Shown here: piece by piece, positions 45,976 to 56,200 of the stretch | Layout of the letters: every line of letters starts with the position of its first letter | Position numbering within the stretch: position 1 is the stretch's first letter | Assembly (NCBI RefSeq): GCF_036884655.1 | Contig: NC_088347.1 | Coordinates: 17,700,001-17,764,000 of the forward strand | DNA: 64,000 nucleotides | Direction: 5' to 3' | Source: Musa acuminata AAA Group | Lineage: Eukaryota; Streptophyta; Magnoliopsida; Zingiberales; Musaceae | Program-made: the position numbers and the translations under genes | Notes under the pieces: model-generated | The model's input: only the letters and a program-made list of their open reading frames with translations | What the model was told of the DNA's origin: nothing | Databases searched by the model: none

Positions 45976-46422
45976 TGTCATGGACAAAGTTTTAAACATG
46001 ATGTTTAATGTAATACTTATGTATATCCATGTCTTTCTGTTTGTTCATGCTTTGCACAACACGTAGAGGAATGGTCGAATGCTTAACAATCTCATTTTAG
46101 TTAGGTTTGGTGGCCTTCTTAGGCTTGTAAATAAAGGTTGTGTCATGTGGACACTTGTGAGAGATACTCGGTCTGTAGTTGACCATTTTGACCCTTTATT
46201 GTGCAACCGTTCAGAGCTTATAAAGTCTGTTTATAATTTACATTATCTATGAAGTGTTTTCAGAAATGTTTGCTTATGGATCCTGGGTGAGGCACTTTCT
46301 CTAACCCGTTTTCCCTTTTGTAGGTCCTAAGGGACTATGGGAGGTTTCGGGGAGGCCGACCTTTGCGGACGGACACACAAGAGTGCCGCACGACTTAGGC
46401 AAGACCAGCTAAGTCTGTGATA
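45976..46422 (+). repeat. 3' LTR of the non-coding element
   Basis: 447 bp, aligned with the 5' LTR from end to end with scattered substitutions by eye. AATAAA is at the same place. The terminal CA has become TA. Confidence 0.8.
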
Positions 46423-46613
46423 GTATGGATAGCAAGAAGGGTCGGCCCCTTCTTGATCACGTAGTGTGTGTGGAAAGGAGGATTATGCAGCGATTTGAGG
46501 AGCGTCTTTATTGCATATACTATATGGATCACCACTAGAAAGAAGGACAATTAGCTTCCTTTATCCTCTCTCATAGATTTGTAGGATTTCAAGGATATAT
46601 AATCTCTTTAGGT
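46423..46613 (+). mobile_element. Family-F LTR fragment, second piece
   Basis: GTATGGATAGCAAGAAGGGT to CTTTAGGT. Collinear with 48078-48272, and it continues the piece ending at 41842. It ends at the solo LTR at 46614 and resumes at 47841 (TAAAATATATC). Confidence 0.7.
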
Positions 46614-47840
46614 TGTTAGGATCAAAATCGACACTAAGAGGGGGGTGAATTAGTGCTTTCGTAAAAACGTCAGTTTGTAAAACCTTTATTTGATAAGGCA
46701 CATATCAGAAATATGTTTAAACATAGAGTGCAAGTAAAAGTAGTAGATAGTTAAATCAATTAGCAACAAAAATAAAGAGTAAAGAAAAGAGCACACCAAA
46801 TTTGTAGTGGTTCAGTCGTCGTGACCTACGTCCACTTCCGATTCCTCTTCCGTCAGGCCACCAACTTCCACTAACAATCATCTTTCAATGGGTGAAGATC
46901 AATTACTCTTTTAAAACTCTTTTCTCCTTTTGACAGGCTCATGAGAGAACATTTACACCCCCTTTTTACAACGTAACCCTCACACACCTCCCTTATATCA
47001 ACTTCTATGCTCAAAGTGGAGGGAACTCAACTTTTTGGCAGAGTTTTCTTAATTTTTTTTCTTAATAATTCTTGCTTCTTTTTTGCTACCCAAGTGGGGT
47101 CTTCCGGGTACGGGCAGTGCCACCGTCTATTAATCTAACATTAGGTGGTACCACCACCTAGTTTGACTCATTAACACTAAGAGGTACCATCGCTCGGTCT
47201 GGCGATACCATCGCACGATTTGGCGATACCACCGCTTGACAACCTCAGAGACTAGGCTTTTGACTTTTCTAGCTTATAGGCAATTTCATCGTCAGTTTGG
47301 TAGTGCCATCGCTTATCCCAACTTTTGGGTCACTAAATGGTCCTTCCAATGAACCCAAATCAGTCTCAATTTAGGCCCAATTGGTCTTAATTGAATTAGT
47401 ATGATTACACCAAAAGCTAACTCAATTTGCCCCCTATACTACTTTGATCTAGACAAATGATTACAAAGCGAGAATACTATATTATCCAGCATGTCATTGG
47501 TTCATCTGGCACTTTATCCGATCCTTCAGCGTATTGTCCTCTCCTTCGACGTATTACCCAATCAGTATATTAACCCCCCGCAACTTCTGATTTCCTTGGC
47601 ATAATGCCCGATCTTTCGGTCTGATACTCGAACTCATGACATAAAGTCCTTCTGGCATATCGATCAGTCCTTCGGCTTGACGTCTAATCTTCTGACATGA
47701 TTCATTCTAGCCCAACGTCTGATTCTTTCTACTTCAATCAATTTATCTTTCCATAATCGAAGTTAATCCTGTGTCACTCAAACGCATATTAGATCATAAC
47801 TTTATCAATTAATTTCATCATCAAAATCCAAGATTCAACA
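46614..47840 (-). mobile_element. Solo Sirevirus-like LTR (minus orientation)
   Basis: Complete LTR: plus strand TGTTAGGATCAAAATCG to AAGATTCAACA, the reverse complement of the C-type LTR (C-run GGGGGGTG near the left, palindrome motifs at about 47110-47310). No PBS or internal sequence is attached. It splits the family-F LTR piece (CTTTAGGT / TAAAATAT). No clean 5-bp TSD is visible. Confidence 0.82.
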
Positions 47841-48421
47841 TAAAATATATCAATTACGTACGCACAATTTTCGTTTTTACGAGTTTTTGCACACCAATCT
47901 TCACATGACGATGAGAAACTATTTTTTATTGAAAATCTAGGAGTTTTATTTTTTATTCTTCCGTTGCATATGTGCTACTGCCCAAGGTTTCCCAATATAT
48001 AGGCTAGTCCCTTTTTGGCTACCACCTCCTATACTCCTCCCTCCCTCTCCTACTCAGCCGATAGCCCTAGTTAGGGGCATGTGGATAGCAAGAAGGGTCA
48101 ACCCCTTCTTGATCATGTGGTGTGCTTTGGAGAGGAGGATCGTGCATCGATTTGAAGAGCGTCTTCGCCACATCTACCGTGTGGATCACCACTAGAGATG
48201 AGGATATCTGACCTCCTTCATTGTCTCCTTTAGATCTGAAAATTTTTAAGGATATATGATCTCCTTAGGTAACATATTTTTCACATATGTGTAGTTTTTA
48301 GTTTTATGGTTTTTTACGCACTAATCTTCGTAGGATGACAAGAAACTTTTTCTGTGAGAAATTTAGGATTTTTTTTTCTATTCTTCTACTGCACATGTGA
48401 TGCTACTCTAGGTTTCCCAAC
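47841..48421 (+). mobile_element. Family-F LTR end and a second partial F LTR
   Basis: 47841-47996 completes the first F copy (ends GGTTTCCCAATA). 47997-48421 is another F copy entering mid-LTR (CTAGTCCCTTTTTGGCTACC) and ending GGTTTCCCAACA. The two ends are homologous, giving a head-to-tail arrangement of truncated LTRs. Confidence 0.6.
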
Positions 48422-48423
48422 AC

Positions 48424-49741
48424 AGTGTAAGTGCTTATTGGAGAATGAGTTCACTAATTGATCTGCTCATGAAATACTAGATAGTTAATGATACCTCATT
48501 GTTAGATAGCAATTATGTGGTCTCAATTATGTGTTCTAGTCTTTAGACTTGAGACACCAAGGATACCATGTATAAATACTTCACTCTTTGATATCAGACT
48601 TATAGGTCTATAAATTTTAGATATAGTACAGTCAGTCATTGAGATTGATAGCCAACCTTACGAGAGTGATTAAGTGTCGATAGATGATCATCTGCTCTCG
48701 ACGTCATGAGAGAAATATCTTATGTGTTTTTGCTTAGACAAATCTCAAGCTATGGTCATTCATATTGAGAGAAATGAGTTCTTAGGGAGAATCTGATTAT
48801 AGTGAGACTCGAGTAGATTCTGTATAGTTCTGAAAGTACCATGCCTGAAATATGGTCTTTGGGATATTAGATGGATGAAGGACTATAGATACATGATAAT
48901 TGATGATAGATAAGTCTAATAGATTGGATCCCCCTATATCATTTAGGGATTATAACATAGTGGCATAGTATATCCATAGTCGATAAGTCGAGTGAATTAT
49001 TATGAAAATAATAATTCACTAAGTCAGAAGGAATTTTGATTAGTGGTAGATGTTGCAACGTGTAGAGAGTCACATATATATAATAGGTATTGTGATGAGT
49101 AAAGAGTCACACACATGTGGTTGATGTTGCAACGAGTAAAGGTTTGGATATGAGACATCCATCGAGTCCCTATTTTATTGGATATCCAATAAGCCTCTAT
49201 ATTATTGGATCTTTTGGGTAAGATACAATAAGAGTAAATAGTCATTATTGGATACAAATTTATTAATCTAAAATGCTATAGTAGTTAAATAAAGATCTAA
49301 TACTCAATATGTTAGGATCTAATAGGGTTGAGTTGATAGGGAACTCTATAAATAAGAGGGGACGAAAGGGGTCATATGTCAAACCTAATTAGCTGTCATC
49401 TCCTATTCTCCTCCCTCCCTCTCCTCCTCAGCTGACAGCCCTCTTGGTAGTGTAAGAGGACAGTAAGAAGGGGTCGACCTTTTTTATCACTACTATGAGA
49501 TGGTGCACGAAGACTATGGGGATTCACACTACAAAAGGAGGAGTGTTGCCACTTCATTTATCGTGTGAATCATCACTATAGAGAAAGATATCTGACCTTC
49601 TTCATTTATACATTTGGATTTATGTTTTCGAAGATATACTATCTCCGATGGGTAAAAACATCTCACATGCATTACCTAGTTTTTTCGGTTTTGTTTTTCA
49701 CTCTTCCACTGCATGTGATGGTTTATTAAAGTTTCTCAATA
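48424..49741 (+). mobile_element. Third family-F LTR copy
   Basis: Starts AGTGTAAGTGCTTATTGG (mid-U3 compared with E's LTR), passes GGATATCCAATAAGCC, TCTATAAATAAGAGGGGA (promoter-like, near 49346) and ends near AAAGTTTCTCAATA. No internal coding part follows. Truncated at the left. Confidence 0.6.
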
Positions 49742-51698
49742 GCTATTAAGCTTTTCCAACAACTACACTCTCAAAGCCAAATTGTATGGCAGAGAGTTGC
49801 CATGAAAAGAGCTACCATGGTCTTAGAAGCAAGAGAGGTAGAAGCCTCATGATGCCCAATATATGGCTTATTAAAGACTTTGGGATAGATTATTAGCATC
49901 GTCGTATGCACACCTAGGGATTTAGGACCAAGGGGCCTCTCTTAAATACAAATACGACGACTCGGTAGGGTTTAGAGCTAGTTCAGTCACACCTGAACTA
50001 ATCCAAGACTTATGGTCTCCAAAGAGGGGCGACTTTCTCTTAAAAAAAAAAAAAAGAAAAGACCTACAAGGCCCCAAAGCCAAAGGTTTCCACTGCTCTT
50101 CTAAGGTGGTCTCTTAAATCTCGCCGAAATTATTGGAAGACTTACGAATTTTATCAAATATGGAGGAGTTTATGATCAAACCTAAGGAGATCCTGGATAA
50201 GGATTAGACCCGAGACATAGCTGCTGGACCAGGAGAGGGTGGATTCCTCCTCAACCGAGCAAAAAGACAAAGAAAGTAGGATCATAAATATTTTAGCTAA
50301 AGGGGGCAAAATCGATGAAGCAACCAGAATAGAACCCTTCAAAGAAAGGAGCAACCCTAGGATCGTTTATAGAGATAATATTATGTGATAAATAAAAGGT
50401 GTCACACAGGAAGAATCGCCTCCTTCTTTCACTATCGTTGAAGCTTCCCGCACTACCCCATCTTTAGATAATTGATTATTCATCTTAAATGAGTTTTTTT
50501 GAGTTGCATCTCTTTTTCGTATACTACCAAATTGCATGCCTCGGAAGAATGCACATAATTAATAATGAGGTTGTCAGTCTGCCAAGTGCATGACCATAGA
50601 GAATCTGATTCCAATTTTTCTTTTTTTGTTATTGTATGAAATGCATCGCAAAACCTAAGGATTTTGAGAGCATATGATCACAGTGGATGCTGAAATAGTA
50701 ATCTGCAAAAAATATAGTAGGAAATATGCCCCAAGAGTTCCTTCTCTGACGCTGTATCCTAAGTGAAAATACCATACATAACATTCAGTGAGATCCTGTT
50801 TTTATAGGCTTGAGACCGGTCGATTGTTGCAAAAGGATTTTAGAATCCCTACAATCTTAGAATAATATTTGTTGATCTGATGGTAACATGATAAATGAGC
50901 TGGTGGAATTGTGATAATCCTAGCTAAGTGATCATCTTTCATACGTCGACTTATGAGAAGAAACTCTATGTCAATTCATTCGTACGTGAATGAATCATCT
51001 CCTACGACGAAGCTGATGCAATGCCAAGTCACCCATGATATCATCAAAGAACATAATTATGGTACATTTATTTAGCTTGCGTTCTCGAAAGCAGCTGCAT
51101 ACACCCAATGTAATGAATTAAAGCTGGTTGGTCGCTACGAGTAAGTAGAACATGCGATCGATATAAAATTTAATTTACCTTTCCTTCTTACTAATTTATC
51201 ATTGCTCCAAAATTACTTTTGAGATAAAAGAATATTTCTATTACCACATCAAATCCTACAAATAGCTAGCTATAAACCCAATCAATGGTTTCCGTTTCGA
51301 TTGGAATCAAATCGGAGACGAATCGATCAAACATGAAATCAGGACCAATCAATGGTTTCACGATCCCAAATCGAATCGGATAGCAATTACATTTCGGAAT
51401 CACCCTCCAGTTTATTTTCGTTTCGATTTCGAGCTGACTGCAAACAAATTAAAAATAAACATTAAGAGAAAAATTAAAATAAAATGATGATTTCGGAATC
51501 AAAATCGGTAGTTCTAGAATTTGAATCAGAATCATCTGGTTCCAATTTTTCAAGCAATATGAAATCACTGGATTTTGGCAATAGTTGGGTCTTCGGGCCA
51601 GCCCATTTAACATCATAATAACTTATTATCCGAGTATAATCCATTCTATCAATAAACTGATTCAATTACAAAGATGGCATGACTCTCCCAAACACAAA
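49742..51698. other. Spacer without recognised gene
   Basis: Unique-looking sequence with an A-run at 50043-50055, perhaps the tail of an old retrotransposed piece. Near 51290-51560 there are many GAATC/GATTC-type words (for example CGGAATCA, TTCGATT), a degenerate low-complexity block. No frame shows protein motifs. Confidence 0.4.
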
Positions 51699-51770
51699 GT
51701 CGTTGTAGTATAGTGGTGAGTATTCCCGCCTGTCACGCGGGTGACCCGGGTTCGATCCCCGGCAACGGCG
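51699..51770 (+). tRNA. tRNA-Asp (anticodon GTC), copy 1
   Basis: 72 nt, intronless. The acceptor stem GTCGTTG pairs with CAACGGC (one T-G pair) and the discriminator is G. A box TAGTATAGTGGTGAG, anticodon arm CCGCCTGTCACGCGG with GTC, B box GGTTCGATCCC. A T-run (ATTTTTTT, 51773-51780) just after the gene is the Pol III terminator. CCA is not encoded, as expected for nuclear tRNA genes. Confidence 0.97.
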
Positions 51771-51938
51771 GCATTTTTTTGGTTTAACCTGATGTATAAT
51801 CTATTCTGCTCACTTACACAGCGTTGAATTTTTGGGTATAATCTGCTAAATTTAACCCATTCAATTGGAATCCGAGTATAATTCACTGTCAATTAATAAG
51901 TTGAATTATATATATTGCATGACCAACCTAAGCATAAG

Positions 51939-52010
51939 GTCGTTGTAGTATAGTGGTGAGTATTCCCGCCTGTCACGCGGGTGACCCGGGTTCGATCCCC
52001 GGCAACGGCG
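51939..52010 (+). tRNA. tRNA-Asp (anticodon GTC), copy 2
   Basis: Identical over all 72 nt to copy 1, 240 bp downstream on the same strand. Terminator TTTTTT at 52015-52021. Both internal promoter boxes are intact, so both copies should be transcribed. Confidence 0.97.
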
Positions 52011-52021
52011 TTAATTTTTTT

Positions 52022-52690
52022 GTTTTAACCGTTCAATTGTTGGTTTAATTTGTCCAATTTAAAATTCTGCTCGCTCAATTTTAAATTCAGCATCAATTCT
52101 AACTAAAATATAAATCACTCTTACACCGTTTTTCTTAGAAAAAAAAATAATATCGATGTTTAATTTAAATAATTTTCATTTAAACTATCAATACCTTATA
52201 TGATCAGCTCATTGTTAATTATCCTATTTGGACCGCACGATTAAAACCTGGGTTGATGATCTCGCCATAATCACCATGGAATCTGTATTCTACTCATCAC
52301 CATCAAACGTTATATGCTACACTTCAATGAGCCAATCTACCGGTCATTAATCATATTAATTTATTTTTAAACTAATATTTAAGTATATTATTATTATTTT
52401 TTGATCATATTGATATTTTCAACACATGTGAGTCACACGATCATCATTTATCATTAAAAATGGATCTAAAAATATTTTAAAATAAAGTTCTATGTTTCAA
52501 TCCCATCTTCATCATTTATTTTTATTTTTTAAAAATAATAATAATAATAATAATAATAAAAGAAGAAAGAAAAAAAGTTGGTTCGTTGCATCCAATAAAT
52601 AGGAGACATATTTGTTGAGTCCACCGTATCTACTCATTAATTGTTTGCCGGAAAAGCCCATCGGTCGTTGCATGCGCCTTGATCCATCGT
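52022..52690. other. AT-rich spacer upstream of the Pumilio gene
   Basis: No gene. Contains an (AAT)n microsatellite at 52534-52559. GC content rises sharply after about 52690, marking the Pumilio promoter and leader. Confidence 0.5.
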
Positions 52691-53268
52691 GATCGTCCAT
52701 GAGAGAATCGTACGGCACAGATCCTTTTACTATTGTGCTCATCACACACCCCGCACGCCGTTCGCTCACACCTTCGCAGCTTCACTTCGCTGCTACTGGC
52801 CGGAGGAGGGTCGAGGTGTTTCCCTGTTTCTTGATGGGAAGTGGCGAAATCGGTCGCCGATTAGTGATCGTCCTGAGCTGGGAGGTGTAGAGATCGTAGC
52901 TTTCCTTGTTCCGATCCCCCGGGTTCTTGGATTCTTCTTGGGAGTTGGCGCTACCGGACGCGTCCGGAAATTGCCATGCTTTTGGTTTTCGGTCTCCGGG
53001 GTTGGGATTTGGGGTTCCAATCCGGGAATGGAGCGAACACTTGTTTAAATGGTGAAAGATCAATTTTTTTGGTGAAGCCCTAGTGGGTGTTGGGGTTCCG
53101 AGGATCGGATCTGGTAAAGTTGCCAACTTTTGCCGCCCTTTTGGTTCTTTGATATCTGTTTGATTAGGTTTTGGGTTTGTTTCTGACTTCTTCTTATGTT
53201 GTCGTAATGGTCAGCGAGAGACCAGTGACGATGTCGCCGGAGATGGGCGTTCGTTTATAATCGGAAGC
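52691..53268 (+). promoter_or_regulatory. Promoter and 5' leader region of the Pumilio gene
   Basis: GC-richer region with CT-rich stretches. Several short open frames on both strands (for example 52689-53048) have no motif and look like composition effects. No clear TATA box was found, so the transcription start cannot be fixed. An intron in the leader is possible. Confidence 0.4.
53207..53260 (+). other. 17-codon upstream ORF before Pumilio
   Basis: ATG at 53207 encodes MVSERPVTMSPEMGVRL and stops with TAA at 53258-53260, eight bases before the main ATG at 53269 and in a different frame. Two further ATGs lie in its frame. If the mRNA starts upstream and this part is exonic, ribosomes must reinitiate or leaky-scan to reach Pumilio. 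Confidence 0.45.
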
Positions 53269-56200
53269 ATGGGGGACGAGTTAGGCAGCGGGGATTCGGA
53301 GGAGGAGCTGGGGATGCTGCTTCGAGAGCAGAGGAGGCAAGAGGCGAGGGATCGAGAGAGGGAACTGAATTTTTATCGCAGCGGCTCGGCGCCGCCCACC
53401 GTCGAGGGGTCCCTCGCTGCCGTTGGACGACTCTTTGGCCGGGTGGCTGGCGGTGGCGTCTCGGATTTACTGGATTCGGAGAATGGGGGTGGCATCTTAT
53501 CGGAGAAGGAGCTCCGGTCCACTCAGGCTTATCTCAATTACTACTACTCCCATGTAAATCTGAATCCCCGGCTCCCACCTCCGATGCTCTCCAAAGAGGA
53601 CTGGAGATCAACTCAGAGGCTTCAGGTGGGAAGAACGGTCCTCCAGGGGATCGGGGATACAAGAAAAGTGAACCATTGGGAGGAAGGGGGCGGTATATCA
53701 ATTTTTTCAAAGCAGCCATTGTTTCGCTCGCAGGAGCATGTGGTGGAGCCGAGGGAGGCCGCCCTTTCAGGGAAGAGGCTGGACAAAGGTGGAGAAGGGT
53801 TGATTGGGCTTTCACTCAGCAGGCAGATGAGCTTTGCCAAAGTCCTTCGGGTGATGTCCACCATCACAAATTTTATCCTTTTTTTAATTGTTATTACTAG
53901 TATAAGAATACCTACGTAAAAGTTTGATCTTTCACTCATAGCTCTTTCAAATTTCAATCTAGTTGTTCTTGCATTTTGGAACTTGCAGTTTGATATATTG
54001 TCTATAACAAGGCATGTAAAAGATAATAAGGCATGTTTCTTCACATGAAGTGTTCTTCCATATCTGTGTTGGCAACAATTGATTTTTCAGTGAAGCATCT
54101 CAAAATGGTAGCTGATACCTTTATGCTTAGTTTGGGTATATAACCAACATTTTTTCTTTTGCCTTCCTATATGGCTAAGTACGGCCAGTAGGTATGGAAA
54201 TTGCAAATACAGTTTGCTAAAATTGTCATTTAGTTAAACAGATTGGCAGTGGCAAATGGCATGGTTGTTGTTATTGTGATCAGTATGAGAATATTATGTC
54301 TACGAATAATTCTTGGAACAGATTGAATTTTATTTTTTGACCCTTGAACTAAATAGTACAACTTGTGAATTAATGATTGAAGTGGCATAACATAGCTAAA
54401 TTACTGAAAGTTTGCAATCAGGAACTGTAGTAAACATAAGCTTTTAGTGTAACTGTTCTTAATTTTTTGACTTTTTGTCAATGTAATGAGTCATGATTCA
54501 TAAGTGTACTTTTCTCCTTGAAAACAAAGTTTAACGGTTGGAAGATTAGGCACTTGGCGTGATATTTGGCAATCACTTATTATGCAATAATGATTCTTTC
54601 TGTGCATTTAATTTGGAAGGTTCTAGATCAATACTATTCACCAATTTTGACATATGCTGTCAGTGCACAATTTATTTAAGGTTTATCATTTGGAATTCTA
54701 TACGTAAGATTTTAACATGGATGATTTCTAAGTTGAACTATTTGTTATCCATGTAATTTTTTACTGTGCTGCCTATAAAATCTTGCAATTTTGAACACAA
54801 AGTTGCTAATAATTCATTTCTCTCTTCCTAGGATATGCAATTCTTCAACTGTTTTTTATTTCTTCTTTTGTTTTTCTGGATAGCATGCCATGTTGTGCAA
54901 TCTAAGATCTGACAATAATATTATTTTTGTTTCCCAGGATGACGTTGACCACAAAACTCCCATCTCAAACCTTCTACCACGCCCACAAAGTTGTAATGCG
55001 TACGTAAATGACCTTGAAGCATTGGGTTCTGCTGATTCCCAGCTTTGTTTAAACAAAAAAATTGCAGCTTTTGGTGCGCAACAACCTGGTGATTATGTCC
55101 AAAGTGGCAATGGTCTTCAAAATGCTAGTATATCATTTCCATATAATCTTGCATCTGCTGGAGGTTTGTTCCTTGGGAAAGGTACCACTCCTGACCCTCA
55201 GTCAATTGCAAGGGCCTCTAGTCCTTGCTTTGCACCTTTTGGTCCAAAGGTTTGTTCAAATGTCCAGGATGAAGTTGAATCTGATGACTATATAGCTGCA
55301 TTATCAGGTTTTTGTTTGTCAAATGATGGTGCTGCATCTGTAGAAAATATATCTCAATCAAGGCTTCGAAAGGAGTTGGATGATCACCAGAAGTTTCTTT
55401 TTGATTCTCTATCCAACCAAGGAAATTTTAATGCATGTCCTATCATGGAAAATTCTGATGCACATTCCTTAAAAACGTGCTCTCTTCCTCATTCATTGAA
55501 GTCTTCATATACTGATTCTGCTTCTGCAGGTCAGGTGGATGTAAGAAATTTGAGCTCGAGATTAAGTGATCCAATTGAACCTCATAGATCCACTATCTCA
55601 TCTGCCAATTCATATGTGAAGTCATATTCACCTCCAGATTCTGGTCCTGGTGGTTCACCTGGCCATTTTCAGAACATCAAAAGTGTAGATGCATGTTCTG
55701 GGGGTATCAGGCCAGGTGATTATTCTGTTAATCCTGTGTTTCCTCCTTCTATGCTCCAGAATCATGTCGCGGCAGAAACAATGCCTACTTTATTTGAAAG
55801 TGCTGCTGCTGCATCAGCAATTGGATCTCTTACTATTCACTGTGGCACTTCTGATGGTGGTATTTTTGCACCACCAAATTTAGCTGGACTTACAGACCTG
55901 CAAAATCTAAGTCAAATCTGTAATCAGTCAGCAGTAGCAGCACTCCAAACTCCCATTAATGACCCTCTTTATGTTCAATACTTGAAGGCTGCTGAATATA
56001 CAACTCAAATTGCTGCTAGCTGTAGTGAACCATCTGTGGAGATGGGTTACATGGGCAACTCTTATGCATATATACGTGGGATCCAGAAAGCTCACTTTGG
56101 GTTGTTGCTTCAACAACAGAAACAATATGGTAACCCACATCTTGGCAAATCAGGCTCTCTGAGTCATAGCTATTATGGTAACAGTACTCTGGGCCTGGGT

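Larger units (their letters stand above)
41843..46422 (+). mobile_element. Non-coding LTR retrotransposon (LARD-like), 4.58 kb
   Basis: Two closely matching LTRs, 41843-42288 (446 bp) and 45976-46422 (447 bp), both start TGTCATGGACAAAG; the first ends CCGTGACA, the second CTGTGATA. A PBS-like TGATATCAAAGC is at 42291-42302 and a purine tract GGAAGAGAA precedes the 3' LTR. The flanks share GTAT, an imperfect duplication. An unfilled paralogue of the site exists near 48080 (GTGGATAGCAAGAAGGG). The 3.7-kb interior has no gag or pol and only short random-looking frames, so any movement would need another element's proteins. Confidence 0.8.
51618..52021 (+). repeat. Tandem duplication carrying the two tRNA genes
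   Basis: Flanks upstream of both tRNAs share TCCGAGTATAAT..., then CAATAAA/..TTGAATTA and GCATGAC, and both are followed by a T-run and GTTTAACC. The tRNA bodies are identical while the flanks have diverged, so selection or conversion has kept the genes alike. Confidence 0.75.

Noticed and set aside
50154..50354. Minus-strand open frame in the spacer after the LTR pile
   Set aside because: Short, no motif, and no matching exon structure around it.
52689..53048. 119-aa open frame upstream of Pumilio
   Set aside because: No motif, GC-rich leader sequence with overlapping frames on both strands, and it overlaps the probable promoter and 5' UTR.
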